DNA of 53,548 bases from the NCBI RefSeq assembly GCF_001720135.1, contig NZ_MCRJ01000008.1, forward strand, positions 1-53,548, in the 5' to 3' direction. The stretch comes from Methylobrevis pamukkalensis (lineage in GTDB: Bacteria > Pseudomonadota > Alphaproteobacteria > Rhizobiales > Pleomorphomonadaceae). Positions 1-10,453 of the stretch are shown here, piece by piece. The position numbers were made by a program, and so were the translations under genes. Within the stretch, counting starts at the first letter, position 1. Each line of letters starts with the position of its first letter. The notes under the pieces are model-generated. The model searched no databases. It saw only the letters and a list, made by a program, of their open reading frames with translations, and had not been told where the DNA came from.

Positions 1-160
1 CTTTTGTCCCTTCTGCGGCACCAAACTGCCACTCAGCCGCCGGGACGACTGGATCGACGAAATCGAGGCGCTCGGTTTCACCGATTTCGATGACCCCGCA
101 ATTCCGATGAAATACGCATCGTCCGCCTGGCGGCTCGATACGCCTGTGAGAAAGGGCTGA
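1..160 (+). CDS. C-terminal end of a DUF6980-like small protein (partial)
   Basis: The reading frame from base 2 runs open to a TGA at 158-160 and encodes about 52 residues. It starts inside a CPFCG motif followed by KLP and ends in an acidic, aromatic tail ([12 protein letters not shown], then a SAWR motif). This pattern resembles the C-terminus of DUF6980 proteins, small cytosolic zinc-knuckle-like proteins of unknown function. The gene start lies outside the window. It ends 5 bases before ureC, so the two are probably co-transcribed. The family call rests on memory of the motif and is tentative; that the frame is coding is more secure. Confidence 0.6.
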   Translation, partial: FCPFCGTKLPLSRRDDWIDEIEALGFTDFDDPAIPMKYASSAWRLDTPVRKG

Positions 161-165
161 AGCCG

Positions 166-1880
<1,715 letters not shown>

Positions 1881-1985
1881 GGTTCCCGCCCGATGCAGTT
1901 GCCGGTTCGGTGCTCGCGCGGAATGGGGGAAGGCTCACCCGTCCTGTGCTAGCCTCGGGTCGTTGCAAGGATGTCGAGGGTCCGT

Positions 1986-2480
1986 ATGGTTGCGACGCGC
2001 AAGCCTGCTCTCTCCGGAAGGTCGCCCGCTGTGCCGGTCGGCCACGGTGCCGACTTCCACGCCTGGTCGATCGATCAGGCGCAGCGGCTTCGCGCCCGCG
2101 CGGCGACCGGTCTCGACTGGGACAACCTTGCCGAGGAGATCGAGAGCGTGGGCCGGGCCGACAGGAACGAGATCTACAGCCGGCTGATCAAGCTTCTGTC
2201 CCACCTCCTGAAATGGCAGTTCCAGCCGGAGCGGCGATCGAACAGCTGGCGCGCGACCCTGCTCGAGCAGCGGCTCAGGATCGCGCGGACGATCGAGGCG
2301 AGTCCGAGCCTGCGGGGATTGCCTGCCGCCTTTCTGGACGAGACCTATCGCATCGCCCGTCTGGAGGCGGCGGGGGAGACCGACCTGCCGGCCGACCGCT
2401 TTCCCGACATTTGCCCTTATTCGGTTTCAGACGTTCTTGCGGAATATTTTCTGCCGGAGGGTGACCCGAGCGGAGATTGA
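1986..2480 (+). CDS. DUF29 domain-containing protein
   Basis: Small protein (164 aa from this start) of the DUF29 family. It shows the typical N-terminal DFHAWSIDQAQRLR and the LDWDNLAEEIESVGR block, followed by a helical region rich in Arg, Leu and Trp (LLSHLLKWQFQPE). DUF29 proteins are mostly cyanobacterial and proteobacterial, and their function is unknown. I chose ATG 1986 because GAGGG lies 6 bases upstream; ATG 1971 in the same frame is possible but has no separated Shine-Dalgarno. It sits between ureC and the GST gene, on the same strand as the urease genes, although nothing links it to urea metabolism. Confidence 0.8.
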   Translation: MVATRKPALSGRSPAVPVGHGADFHAWSIDQAQRLRARAATGLDWDNLAEEIESVGRADRNEIYSRLIKLLSHLLKWQFQPERRSNSWRATLLEQRLRIARTIEASPSLRGLPAAFLDETYRIARLEAAGETDLPADRFPDICPYSVSDVLAEYFLPEGDPSGD

Positions 2481-2541
2481 CGCCGCGGCCGTCCGGCCTC
2501 TAGGTCGTGGCCGGCACGCTTTTCGCCGATGAAGGAACTCC

Positions 2542-3167
2542 ATGTCCGAATTCACGCTTCACTGCTTCACCGAGAGCGGCAACGCCTACAAGGCCGCGCT
2601 GATGCTGGAACTGTCCGGCTGCGACTGGTCGCCGAAATTCATTCCCTTCTTCGAGGGCGCCACGCGCGATCCGGCCTGGCGCGAGAGCGTCAACGAGATG
2701 GGCGAGGCGCCGGTGCTGGAGCATCGCGGCCGCAGGTTCACCCAGTCGGGCGTGATCCTCGACTATCTCGCGGAGACGACCGGGCGGTATGCTGCCGGCA
2801 ACGACGACGAGACGCGCGAGATCTGGCGCTGGATCCTGTTCGACAACCACAAGTTCACCAGCTACTACGCCACGCTGCGCTTCCTCTACGGCCTGCAGAA
2901 CAGCGGCGAGACGCCGGTGACGGAATTCCTGCGCGCCCGGGCGCGGGCGGCCTATGCGGTGGTCGACAAGCATCTTGCGAAGGCCGATTTCCTCGTCGGC
3001 GCCGCCCGACCATCGCCGACATTTCGCTCGCCGGCTATCTCTTCTACAAGGAGGCGACCGGCATCGACCGGGCGGCCGAATTCCCGAATGTCGAGGCCTT
3101 CGCGCAGCGGATCGCCGCGCTGCCCGGCTGGAAGGCGCCGGCCGACCTGATGCCCTCCGCGGCGTGA
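2542..3167 (+). CDS. Glutathione S-transferase family protein, frameshifted as sequenced
   Basis: Cytosolic GST-fold protein with an N-terminal thioredoxin-like domain (starting MSEFTLHCF, with a [10 protein letters not shown] cis-proline segment and a QSGVILDYL glutathione-binding segment) and an all-helical C-terminal domain. At about 3001-3005 the frame breaks. The first frame reads [10 protein letters not shown], while the next frame supplies [16 protein letters not shown], the conserved N-capping region of GST domain 2. Adding one G to the GGCG/CCGCC junction restores a 208-aa protein. AAGGAA 7-8 bases before ATG 2542 supports the start. It lies inside the urease accessory region but probably is a general detoxification or reductase-type GST; its substrate cannot be told from sequence. 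Confidence 0.85.
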
Positions 3168-3240
3168 TCGATCGGCGGGGTGCGCTGTCTTGCGGCGCCC
3201 CGTCGATCCGCGCCCTCTCGAACAGATCCGGAGCCGACCC

Positions 3241-3855
3241 ATGATCCGCGCCACCCGCCTGCTGCCGGCCGGCAGCTTTTCCGCCGAACCGGCCGACCGG
3301 CTGCATCTCGACCGCGACGACCGCCACCGCCGCCGGCTGGTGATGCGCTGCGCCGGCGGCACCGCCTTCCTGCTCGACCTGCCGGAGGCGAAGGTGATGA
3401 AGCAGGGCGACGGCCTCGAACTGGAGGACGGGCGGATCGTGCTCGTCACCGCGCGTCCCGAACGCCTGCTGGAAATCACCGCCGAGGACACCGCCCATCT
3501 CGTCCGCCTCGCCTGGCATCTCGGCAACCGCCACCTGCCGACCCAGCTTGCCGGCGACCGGCTGCTGATCCGCGAGGATCACGTGATCGAGGACATGGCG
3601 CTGAAGCTCGGCGCGAAGGTCGCCCATGTCTCGGCGCCGTTCGATCCGGAAGGCGGCGCCTATGGTCTCGGCACGGTGCAGGGCCACGATCACGGGCACC
3701 ATGATCACGTGCATGGCGACCATGATCATGCGCATGCCCACGATCACGCGGGCCACGACCATGCCGGCCATGATCACAAGAAGCACGATCACGACCACGA
3801 TCATGGTCACAGCCACGGGCCGGGCTGCGGCTGCGGACATTCCCATGACCACTGA
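3241..3855 (+). CDS. ureE: Urease accessory protein UreE with long histidine-rich tail
   Basis: Nickel metallochaperone that delivers Ni(II) to the UreG/UreF/urease complex in the cytosol; 204 aa. Residues 1 to about 75 form the UreE N-terminal beta domain. The central nickel-binding domain contains [11 protein letters not shown] and the [16 protein letters not shown] segment (here [10 protein letters not shown]). From about residue 147 to the end the protein is a His/Asp repeat with 24 histidines in roughly 57 residues, plus a GCGCG motif. The tail is longer than in Klebsiella UreE, which suggests nickel storage or buffering as well as delivery. ureF begins 27 bases downstream. Confidence 0.95.
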   Translation: MIRATRLLPAGSFSAEPADRLHLDRDDRHRRRLVMRCAGGTAFLLDLPEAKVMKQGDGLELEDGRIVLVTARPERLLEITAEDTAHLVRLAWHLGNRHLPTQLAGDRLLIREDHVIEDMALKLGAKVAHVSAPFDPEGGAYGLGTVQGHDHGHHDHVHGDHDHAHAHDHAGHDHAGHDHKKHDHDHDHGHSHGPGCGCGHSHDH

Positions 3856-3882
3856 GGGCATTGTGGCGGCGGGGCAGGGGCG

Positions 3883-4575
3883 ATGAGCCCGGAGGTCGTC
3901 GGCTCCGGCGGGCTGCTGCGGCTGCTCACCTGGCTGTCGCCGGCCTTTCCGGTCGGCGCCTTCACCTATTCGCACGGGCTGGAATGGGCGATCGAGGCCG
4001 GCGACGTCACCGATGCGGGAAGCCTCGAGGCCTGGCTGTCCGACGTGCTGCGCTTCGGGGCCGGCCGCAGCGACATGATCCTGTTTGCCCGCGCCTTCGA
4101 CGCGGCCGCCCATGCCGATCTCGACGGCCTGCGGGAGATCGCCGAACTCGGCCATGCCCTCGGGCCTTCGAGAGAACGGCGGCTGGAGGCAAGCGCCCAG
4201 GGCCGCGCCTTTGCCGACACGGTGCGACGCACCTGGGGCGCGCCGACCCTCGACTGGCTGATGTCGGCCGACCTGCCGCTGGTCTATCCGGTGGCGGTGG
4301 CGGTCGCCTGCGCCGACCACGGCGTGCCGCCCGTGCCGGGCATGACCGCGACCCTGTCGGCCTTTGCCGCCAATGTGGTCTCGGCGGCGGTGCGGGCCGT
4401 GCCGCTCGGCCAGACCGACGGCCAGCGGCTGATCGCGCGGCTGGAGCCGGTCATTGCCGCCGTGGTCGACGAGGCCCGCCATGGCACGCTCGACGACGTC
4501 GGCGGGGCGGCGCTCGCCGCCGACATCGCCTCCATGAAACACGAGACCCAGTACACGAGGTTGTTCCGCTCATGA
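3883..4575 (+). CDS. ureF: Urease accessory protein UreF
   Basis: All-helical 230-aa protein that bridges urease and UreG and gates nickel insertion. It shows the family N-terminus ([20 protein letters not shown], then HGLEW) and the C-terminal block around [11 protein letters not shown]. Its stop overlaps the ureG start (ATGA at 4572-4575), which signals translational coupling. The order E-F-G matches classical urease operons. No ureD/ureH is in the window; it may be upstream with ureA and ureB. Confidence 0.95.
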   Translation: MSPEVVGSGGLLRLLTWLSPAFPVGAFTYSHGLEWAIEAGDVTDAGSLEAWLSDVLRFGAGRSDMILFARAFDAAAHADLDGLREIAELGHALGPSRERRLEASAQGRAFADTVRRTWGAPTLDWLMSADLPLVYPVAVAVACADHGVPPVPGMTATLSAFAANVVSAAVRAVPLGQTDGQRLIARLEPVIAAVVDEARHGTLDDVGGAALAADIASMKHETQYTRLFRS

Positions 4576-5192
4576 CGTCTTCGACCAACGGCCCCCTGCG
4601 CGTCGGCATCGGCGGCCCCGTCGGCTCCGGCAAGACCGCGCTGATGGACGCGCTGTGCAAGCGCCTGTCGCAGTCCTACGACATCGCCGCGATCACCAAC
4701 GACATCTACACCAAGGAAGACGCGGAGTTCCTGACCCGCTCCGGGGCGCTGCCGCCCGAGCGCATCCTCGGCGTGGAGACCGGCGGCTGTCCGCACACGG
4801 CGATCCGCGAGGACGCCTCGATCAATCTTGCCGCCGTCGCCGACCTGCAGAAGGCGTTTCCGAAGCTCGACGTGATCCTGATCGAATCCGGCGGCGACAA
4901 TCTTGCCGCCACCTTCTCGCCCGAGCTCGCCGACCTGACGATCTACGTCATCGACGTCTCGGCCGGCGACAAGATCCCGCGCAAGGGCGGCCCGGGCATC
5001 ACCCGTTCCGACCTGCTGGTGATCAACAAGATCGACCTTGCCCCCATGGTCGGCGCCTCGCTGGAGGTGATGGACCGGGATTCGCGCAAGATGCGCCGCG
5101 AGCGGCCGTTCGTCTTCACCAACGTGCGCGCCGGCGTCGGCGTCGACGAGGTGCTGGCCTTCATCGAGGACAAGGGCGGACTGCGGGGCTGA
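4572..5192 (+). CDS. ureG: Urease accessory GTPase UreG
   Basis: SIMIBI-class GTPase (206 aa) that powers nickel transfer to urease. The P-loop GGPVGSGKT lies at about residues 14-22. The metal-binding CPH motif ([10 protein letters not shown]), the [15 protein letters not shown] segment and the guanine-specificity motif NKID are all present. The start overlaps the ureF stop by four bases. No terminator is evident in the 50 bases after the stop, and the next gene has its own operator-promoter region. Confidence 0.97.
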   Translation: MTSSTNGPLRVGIGGPVGSGKTALMDALCKRLSQSYDIAAITNDIYTKEDAEFLTRSGALPPERILGVETGGCPHTAIREDASINLAAVADLQKAFPKLDVILIESGGDNLAATFSPELADLTIYVIDVSAGDKIPRKGGPGITRSDLLVINKIDLAPMVGASLEVMDRDSRKMRRERPFVFTNVRAGVGVDEVLAFIEDKGGLRG

Positions 5193-5243
5193 CGGTCCGA
5201 GGAATTTGCCGCCGCGCGAAGCTTCCTCCAAGGCGACAATTCT

Positions 5244-5283
5244 GTTGACTAGGAAACAACATTTCGATAGTTTCCTAGTCAAC
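5244..5283 (+). promoter_or_regulatory. Perfect 14-bp inverted repeat, likely MarR operator overlapping the promoter
   Basis: GTTGACTAGGAAAC at 5244-5257 is repeated as its exact reverse complement, GTTTCCTAGTCAAC, at 5270-5283, with 12 bases between. The left arm contains a TTGACT -35-like hexamer, and a weak TAGTTT or GATAGT -10 overlaps the right arm. A repressor bound here would block polymerase. The site lies 7 bases before the MarR-family gene, so autoregulation is the natural reading. That the MarR protein is the binder is inference. Confidence 0.8.
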
Positions 5284-5290
5284 GAAAGGT

Positions 5291-5776
5291 ATGGCCGTGT
5301 CCCATCCCCCGATTTCGGATCTCGAAAGCCATCTCGGCTACTGGCTGCGAAGGGTCTCCAACGACGTGTCGGCGAGCTTTGCGCGCCGGCTGGACGGCGA
5401 GGGGGTGACGGTGGCCGAATGGGTCGTGCTGCGGATGCTGCAGGACGTGGGCGAGGTCGCGCCCGGCCGGCTGGCCGAGGCGATGCGGATGACCCGCGGG
5501 GCGATCAGCAAGCTGGCCGAACGCCTCGTCGCCAAGGGGCTGGTCGATCGGCTGGAGGATCCGGCCGACGGGCGCGGCCAGATCCTTGCGTTGACCGCTG
5601 CCGGCCGGGCGATGGTGCCCGGCCTTGCCGCGCTCGCGGACGCCAATGACGCGGCCTTCTTCGGCTGTCTCGAGCCGGCCGAGCGCAGCGAGCTGGAGCG
5701 CCTGCTCCGGAAGATCGCGACCGGCATGACATGGACGGCGTGCCGACGGACTAGCCCTGTCCAGCCGACGGTTTGA
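5291..5776 (+). CDS. MarR family transcriptional regulator
   Basis: Winged-helix regulator of 161 aa. The wHTH core runs from about residue 45 (TVAEWVVLRMLQD) through the recognition helix (MRMTRGAISKLAERLVAKGLV) and the wing (DPADGRGQILALTAAG). Dimerisation helices flank it. The ATG at 5291 is only one base after the AAAGG at 5285-5289, whereas a GTG at 5297 has 7-base spacing, so the true start may be GTG 5297 (159 aa). Immediately upstream is a perfect palindrome, and a near-copy of one arm precedes the next gene, suggesting that this protein controls itself and the DUF1398 gene. The ligand is unknown. Confidence 0.88.
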   Translation: MAVSHPPISDLESHLGYWLRRVSNDVSASFARRLDGEGVTVAEWVVLRMLQDVGEVAPGRLAEAMRMTRGAISKLAERLVAKGLVDRLEDPADGRGQILALTAAGRAMVPGLAALADANDAAFFGCLEPAERSELERLLRKIATGMTWTACRRTSPVQPTV

Positions 5777-5808
5777 CCCGGCTGTGGCCGTGAGGGCCGG
5801 CCGATATC

Positions 5809-5821
5809 GTTTCCCAGTCAA
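5809..5821 (+). promoter_or_regulatory. Second copy of the MarR operator half-site
   Basis: GTTTCCCAGTCAA matches the right arm of the palindrome at 5270-5282 in 12 of 13 bases and lies 17 bases before the DUF1398 start codon. A TTGAC at 5773-5777 could be a diverged left arm; the outer ends would then be 49 bp apart rather than 38 bp, a difference of about one helical turn. The half-site match is seen directly; regulatory use is inferred. Confidence 0.5.
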
Positions 5822-5838
5822 AAGAAGGATGACGCATC

Positions 5839-6240
5839 ATGGAGATGTCCAGCATTGCCGTGGCCGAAGGGTGCCTTGCCGGCGCCCATGACGGCACGAT
5901 GAGCTTTCCGCAGGTGGTCGGCGCGCTGGCCGGGGCCGGCTTCGAGAGCTATGCCGTCGATTTTCGCCGCAACACCACGATCTGGTACCGGCCGGACGGC
6001 GAGAGCCTTCTGCGCGACACGCCGCTGACGCCGGGGGACGTTGCGGCAGCCTTCGACGCGGCGGGCGTGGCGGCGGCTGTGCGCGCGGCGCAGGCCGGCG
6101 GGCCGGACTACAGCTATCAGGGCTTTTGCGACAGCGTCCGGGCCTGCGGCTGCGCCGGCTACCTCGTGTCCTTCCCGGGGCGCCGGGTGGTCTACCATGG
6201 GCGGACGGCCGAGACCCATGTGGAGCATTTTCCGTCGTGA
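5839..6240 (+). CDS. DUF1398 (YbcV-like) family protein
   Basis: 133-aa protein matching the DUF1398 pattern: an N-terminal SFPQVVGALAGAGFESYAVDFRR block, a central RPDGESL segment, and a C-terminal DYSYQGFCDSV...GCAGYLVSFPGRRVVYHGR block. Family members are small soluble proteins of unknown function. AAGAAGGA ends 9 bases before ATG 5839. The gene follows the MarR regulator on the same strand, with a 12/13 match to the MarR operator arm in between, so it is the most likely target of that regulator. Confidence 0.85.
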   Translation: MEMSSIAVAEGCLAGAHDGTMSFPQVVGALAGAGFESYAVDFRRNTTIWYRPDGESLLRDTPLTPGDVAAAFDAAGVAAAVRAAQAGGPDYSYQGFCDSVRACGCAGYLVSFPGRRVVYHGRTAETHVEHFPS

Positions 6241-6249
6241 CGCCCCGCC

Positions 6250-7137
6250 TCAGCGATCGCCGCGGGCGGCGGCCTGCAGCGCTTCGGCAAAGCGCATGAC
6301 GGCGAGCACGGCCGCGGGCTCCCTTGCTCGCTGATAGAGCACCACCTCGCTGGCCGGAAGCGGCGGCAGCCCCTCGGCGGCGCCGAGGATCACGCAGCCG
6401 GCGGGCACGTGGCGTTCGCCGAGACAGGCAAGGCCGAGGCCGGCGACGGCGGCGGCCTGGATGGCCGCAAGGCCGCGGCTCTGGAAGGCATCGACATAGG
6501 GCAGGCCGGCACCCTCCAGCGCGTCCACGGCGGCGGTGCGGGCGTTGCAGGGCGTCTCGATGGTGACGAGCGGGACGGGCTCGCCGGGAAGCCACACAAA
6601 GCCCGGTGCTGCCGCCCAGACGAGATCGTCGCGGTAGAGGCTGCGGCCGCCGGGGCTCGTCCCGGCCGGCGCGCCCGGCGCCGGCAGGTTGCGCCGGATC
6701 ACCACCGCGTCGAGCCGGCCGTGGTCGTAGTCGGCAATCAGCCCGTCGGACAGGCCCAGCGTCACCCGCAGCTTCAGGCGCGGCATCAGATCGCGCATGG
6801 CCCGGAGCGCGACCGGCAGGAGATCGCCACCGGCATGTTCGCTGACGCCGAAGGACAGGGCCAGCGGCGTGTCGGCCGCCGTCAGCCGCGCCAGCGCCTC
6901 GTCATGGGCGGCGAGAATCCGCCGCGCATCGGACAGGAAGCCGGCGCCGAAGGCGGTCAGCGCCACATTGCGCGGCGTGCGCTCGAACAGGGCGCGGCCG
7001 ATCCGCTCCTCCAGCTTGCGCAGGCGCACGCTCACGGCCGACTGGGTGGCGCCCAGCCGGGCGCCCGCCGCCGTGAAGCTCATTTCCTCGGCCAGCACCG
7101 TGAAGGTGCGCAGGAGATCAATGTCGAGTGCGCTCAT
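6250..7137 (-). CDS. LysR family transcriptional regulator
   Basis: 295-aa LTTR. The N-terminal HTH contains LRTFTVLAEEMSFTAAGARLGATQSAVSVRLRKLEE, written here in parts: LRTFTVLAEEMSF, then AAGARLGATQSAVS, then VRLRKLEERIGR. The effector-binding domain follows. I chose the start giving MSALDIDLL, which aligns with typical LTTRs; an in-frame ATG at 7173 would add 12 residues without a better ribosome site. It is divergent from the tautomerase gene across 137 bases that include an AT-rich stretch (7140-7195), the usual arrangement for an LTTR and its target. The inducer is unknown. Confidence 0.92.
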   Translation of the reverse strand: MSALDIDLLRTFTVLAEEMSFTAAGARLGATQSAVSVRLRKLEERIGRALFERTPRNVALTAFGAGFLSDARRILAAHDEALARLTAADTPLALSFGVSEHAGGDLLPVALRAMRDLMPRLKLRVTLGLSDGLIADYDHGRLDAVVIRRNLPAPGAPAGTSPGGRSLYRDDLVWAAAPGFVWLPGEPVPLVTIETPCNARTAAVDALEGAGLPYVDAFQSRGLAAIQAAAVAGLGLACLGERHVPAGCVILGAAEGLPPLPASEVVLYQRAREPAAVLAVMRFAEALQAAARGDR

Positions 7138-7274
7138 GATGATGACGATACGGCATTTCTGATATCTCATCAATTCGTTTTCGTTATCTAAAACACCTGC
7201 CTATCGTCCCTCCATGCCGGAGCGATCCACGCCCGGTTCCAGCCGCCCCGGCCGAACACTGGAAGGACTGCTCC

Positions 7275-7732
7275 ATGCCCATCCTGCAACTGCGCTATGC
7301 CCCCGCGCCCGGCTTCGCCGCCCGGCCGAAGCCGGCGATCGTCGCCGCCGTCAACGCGCTGACCGTGAAGCTTCTCGACAAGAAGGCCGATCTGATCGCC
7401 ACGATCGCGACCGAAGTCGATCCCGCCGACTGGTTCGTGGCCGGCGAGAGCCTTTCCCGGCGCGGCTGGGGAGCTTCTTCCTTGAGATCCGGGTGACCGA
7501 CGGCACCAACACCAAGGCCGAGAAGGCCGCCTTCATCGCCGCCGTGTTCGAGACGATGGAAGGCCTGATCGGCCCGCTCCATCCCGAGAGCTACATCCAC
7601 GTCGACGACGTGCGCGCCGAGGCCTACGGCTACGGCGGCCTCACCCAGGAATTCCGCTTCATCGCGGCCGAGATCGAGGCGCGGGAATTTTCTGCCCGGC
7701 GGGAGCTGGCGCTGTCCGTCGGCGTGCGCTGA
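7275..7732 (+). CDS. Tautomerase family protein, frameshifted as sequenced
   Basis: 4-oxalocrotonate tautomerase-like protein of about 152 aa, larger than the 62-residue 4-OT subunit. GGAAGGA precedes ATG 7275, and the N-terminus reads MPILQLRYAPAPG. The usual catalytic Pro2 is present (after Met removal). Near 7468-7472 the frame breaks: the first frame gives RRGWGASS and the next gives FFLEIRVTDGTNTKAEK, ending at 7732. One extra G in the run after TGG restores one reading frame. It is divergent from a LysR gene, which may control it. Its substrate cannot be deduced. Confidence 0.8.
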
Positions 7733-7881
7733 GAGGAGGGGGCAGGGGAAGGTCCGGCATGGCTCCCATGCGCGGTCCCCGTGCGCCGGGCGGTTGTTGA
7801 CCCGGGACGGCGGTGCTACGACGCGAAGCGCTTTGCCTTCCTTACGGTCGCCGCCACCGTTCCGTCCGCACAGGTTCCCCG

Positions 7882-8829
7882 ATGTCGCAGATCGCCGACA
7901 ACGTGCTGCCCATCTTCGCGCTGATCGCGATCGGCTACATCGTGGTGGCCATCGGCCTGCTCAAGGCCGAGATCGGCGACGGGCTCGGCGATTTCGTGTT
8001 CAAGCTCGGCGTGCCGGTGCTGCTGTTCCGCACCATCGTCTACGCCGACTTCCAGGGCGCCTCGCCGTGGACGATCTGGTGCGCCTATTTCACCGGCGTC
8101 CTCGTCTCGTGGACGCTGGGCCATCTGGTGGTGACGCGGCTCTTCGGCCGCGACCGGCGGGCCGGCGTGCTGGCCGGGGTCGCCTCGGCCTTCGCCAACA
8201 CGGTGTTCATCGCCCTGCCGCTGGTCAACGCCCTGCTCGGCGAGATCGGCCTCGTTGCTGTCACCATCCTGCTCTCGGTGCACCTGCCGGTGATGATGAT
8301 CGCCGGCACGCTGCTGATGGAGCGGGCCGAACGGCAGGAGGCGGGCGGAACGCCGCGGCCGCTGCGGCTGGTGCTGGCGCAGGTCGGGCGCAATCTCGTG
8401 CGCAATCCGCTGGTGATCGGCCTGCTGTTCGGCGTCGTGTTCCACCTCTTCGGCATCACCCTGTCCGGGCCGGCCGAGGTGGTCACCAGCCAGCTGGCCG
8501 GCATGGCCGGGCCAGCGGCGCTGGTGTCGATGGGCATGGCGCTGCGCAAATACGGCCTGTCGGGCCAGCTCGGGCCGGCCTTCGTCATCTCCGGGCTGAA
8601 GCTCGTGCTGATGCCGGCGGTGACCCTCGTCGTCGCCCGCCTGCTCGGGCTCGATCCGGCCTGGACGGCGGCACTGGTGCTCACCGCCGCGGTGCCGACC
8701 GGCGTCAACGCCTATCTGATCGCCAACCATTTCGGCGTCGGCCATGGTCTCGCCTCCTCGGTGATCACCCTCTCCACCGCGCTCGGCGCCGTCACGGTGT
8801 CGATCTGGGCGCTGCTGCTCACCGGCTGA
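7882..8829 (+). CDS. AEC family transporter
   Basis: Inner-membrane protein of 315 aa with about ten hydrophobic segments split into two halves around a hydrophilic stretch (residues about 155-170, ERQEAGGTPRPLR). This fits the auxin efflux carrier family (permeases for malate, auxin-like acids and others). Typical features are the N-terminal MSQIADNVLPIFALIAIGY, the LPLVNALLG motif, and the C-terminal VPTGVNAYLIANHFG. ATG 7882 gives the expected short N-terminus. The gene stands alone between the tautomerase and gluQRS genes. The substrate is unknown. Confidence 0.92.
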   Translation: MSQIADNVLPIFALIAIGYIVVAIGLLKAEIGDGLGDFVFKLGVPVLLFRTIVYADFQGASPWTIWCAYFTGVLVSWTLGHLVVTRLFGRDRRAGVLAGVASAFANTVFIALPLVNALLGEIGLVAVTILLSVHLPVMMIAGTLLMERAERQEAGGTPRPLRLVLAQVGRNLVRNPLVIGLLFGVVFHLFGITLSGPAEVVTSQLAGMAGPAALVSMGMALRKYGLSGQLGPAFVISGLKLVLMPAVTLVVARLLGLDPAWTAALVLTAAVPTGVNAYLIANHFGVGHGLASSVITLSTALGAVTVSIWALLLTG

Positions 8830-8838
8830 GGTCGGGCA

Positions 8839-9700
8839 TCAGAGCCCGACCATCCGCCGGATGCCGGCCGGGGTCGCGCCGTCTTCGCGCAAGGCCCGAA
8901 GGCTGATCGAGGCCAGCGACTTCGACAGCTTGCGCCCGTCCGGGCCGAGGATCAGCCGGTGATGGCGATAGCGCGGCGCCGGCAGGCCGAGCAGATGCTG
9001 CAGCAGGCGCTGCACGTCGGTCGCCCGAAAGAGATCCGCGCCGCGCACCACCTCCGTCACCCCCTGCGCCGCATCGTCGATGACGACGGCGAGGTGGTAG
9101 CTTGCCGGCGCGTCCTTGCGGGCCAGCACCACGTCGCCCCAGTCGCCGGGTGCGGCGGTGATCTGACGGACCGAACCGTCCTCGGCGGTCTCTTGGAACA
9201 GCAGCGGCGCGTCCAGCCGGGCAAGGGCGGCAGCCATGTCGAGGCGCAGCGCATGCGGCGCGCCGGCGGCGAGCCGGGCGCATCTCCGCCTCCTCAAGGT
9301 CCTCGCGTGGTGGGCGCGGCGCGCCGTCCGGGTCGCGCGGCAGCGGCCGGCCCGCGTGTTCGGCTGCCTCGGCGGCGGCTTTGAGATCGGCCCGGGTGGC
9401 AAAGGCCGGGTAGACAAGGCCGAGGGCGCGCAGGCGGTCGAGGGCCGCGCGGTAGTCCGCCACATGGTCCGACTGGCGGCGCACCGGCGTCTCGAAGACA
9501 AGCCCGAGCCAGCGGAGATCGTCCAGAATGCGCGCCTCGAATTCCGGCCGCGCGCGGCTGGCGTCTATGTCCTCGATCCGCACCAGCAGGCGCCCGCCCG
9601 TGGCCGCGGCGAGATCGCGGTTCAGCAGCGCGGACAGCGCGTGGCCGACATGCAGGTCGCCGTTGGGGGAGGGAGCAAAGCGGAAGACGGGGCGGGGCAT
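8839..9700 (-). CDS. gluQRS: Glutamyl-Q tRNA(Asp) synthetase, frameshifted as sequenced
   Basis: Paralogue of the catalytic core of glutamyl-tRNA synthetase that attaches glutamate to queuosine-34 of tRNA(Asp). The N-terminus RFAPSPNGDLHVGH carries the HIGH-type signature, and GRKLSKS near the C-terminus is the KMSKS loop. The length (about 286 aa) lacks the anticodon-binding domain, as in GluQ. The reading frame changes around 9278-9285: EEAEMRPAR is followed by RLAAGAPHALRLDM in another frame, needing either one base removed or two added. The zinc-ligand cysteines normally found in YPCFCTR are replaced (YPAFATR). Confidence 0.9.
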
Positions 9701-9812
9701 CGGCGTCACGGACAGATAACGGGTTGCGCGGGCGGCATCAGGCGCCACTATGGCCGGCAGCGGCGGCCGATCAAGCCGCATAGCTATCCGGATGGACGGA
9801 AAGGCGGCAGGC

Positions 9813-10453
9813 ATGCGGCGGCTTCTGAGCGAAGACGACATGGCGGAGGGGCTTGCCGCTCTCGGCGTCGCCGATCCGCGGCTGGTGCCGGTGATCGAGC
9901 TGACCGGGCCGGTCGCCCTGCGCTACCGCCCGCCGGGCTTCGAGGGGGTTGCTCGCATCGTCGTTGCCCAGCAACTCTCCGTCGCCAGCGCCAACGCGAT
10001 CTTCGGCAAGCTCGAGGCCCGGCTTGGCTGCGTCACGGCCGAGAGCTTCGCGGCCCTGCCGGAGCCGGACCTGCGCGCCTGCGGGCTCTCGGCCGCCAAG
10101 ATCCGCACGCTTGGTGCCGTCGCCGAGGCGGTCGCCGGCGGGCTCGACCTCGAATCACTTGCGGAGGCGCCGCCGGCCGAAGCAGTGGAACGGCTGGTCG
10201 CGATCCGTGGCATCGGCGTGTGGACCGCCGAGATCTTCCTCCTGTTCTGCGCGCGCCATGCGGACATCTTTCCGGCCGCGACCTGGCGCTGCAGGTCGCC
10301 GTTGCCGACGCCCTGGCGCTGGAGGCGCGGCCGACGGAGAAGCAGACCCGGGCCATCGCCGAAGCCTGGTCGCCGTGGCGCGGGGTCGCCGCCAAGCTGT
10401 TCTGGGCGTTCTACAAGGTTCGCCGCGAGGGCCGTACGGCGCTGCCGGTGTGA
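9813..10453 (+). CDS. DNA-3-methyladenine glycosylase 2 (AlkA-like HhH-GPD), frameshifted as sequenced
   Basis: Base-excision repair glycosylase that removes alkylated purines. The central helix-hairpin-helix is visible as LVAIRGIGVWTAEIFLLF. The catalytic aspartate lies just after it in the expected PAGDLALQ, exactly where the frame breaks: the sequence reads FPAATWRC, and one missing G in CCGGCCGGCGACC restores GDLALQVAVADAL. The gene then runs to a normal C-terminus at 10453, about 213 aa. ATG 9792 in frame is an alternative start. It is divergent from gluQRS. Confidence 0.88.

Noticed and set aside
2500..4542. Long minus-strand open frame opposite GST/ureE/ureF
   Set aside because: High-GC antisense shadow; no family motif, and it covers recognised genes on the other strand.
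3861..5192. UreF-UreG fusion-like 443-residue frame
   Set aside because: Upstream part is a shifted reading of ureF; real UreG begins at ATG 4572 overlapping the ureF stop.
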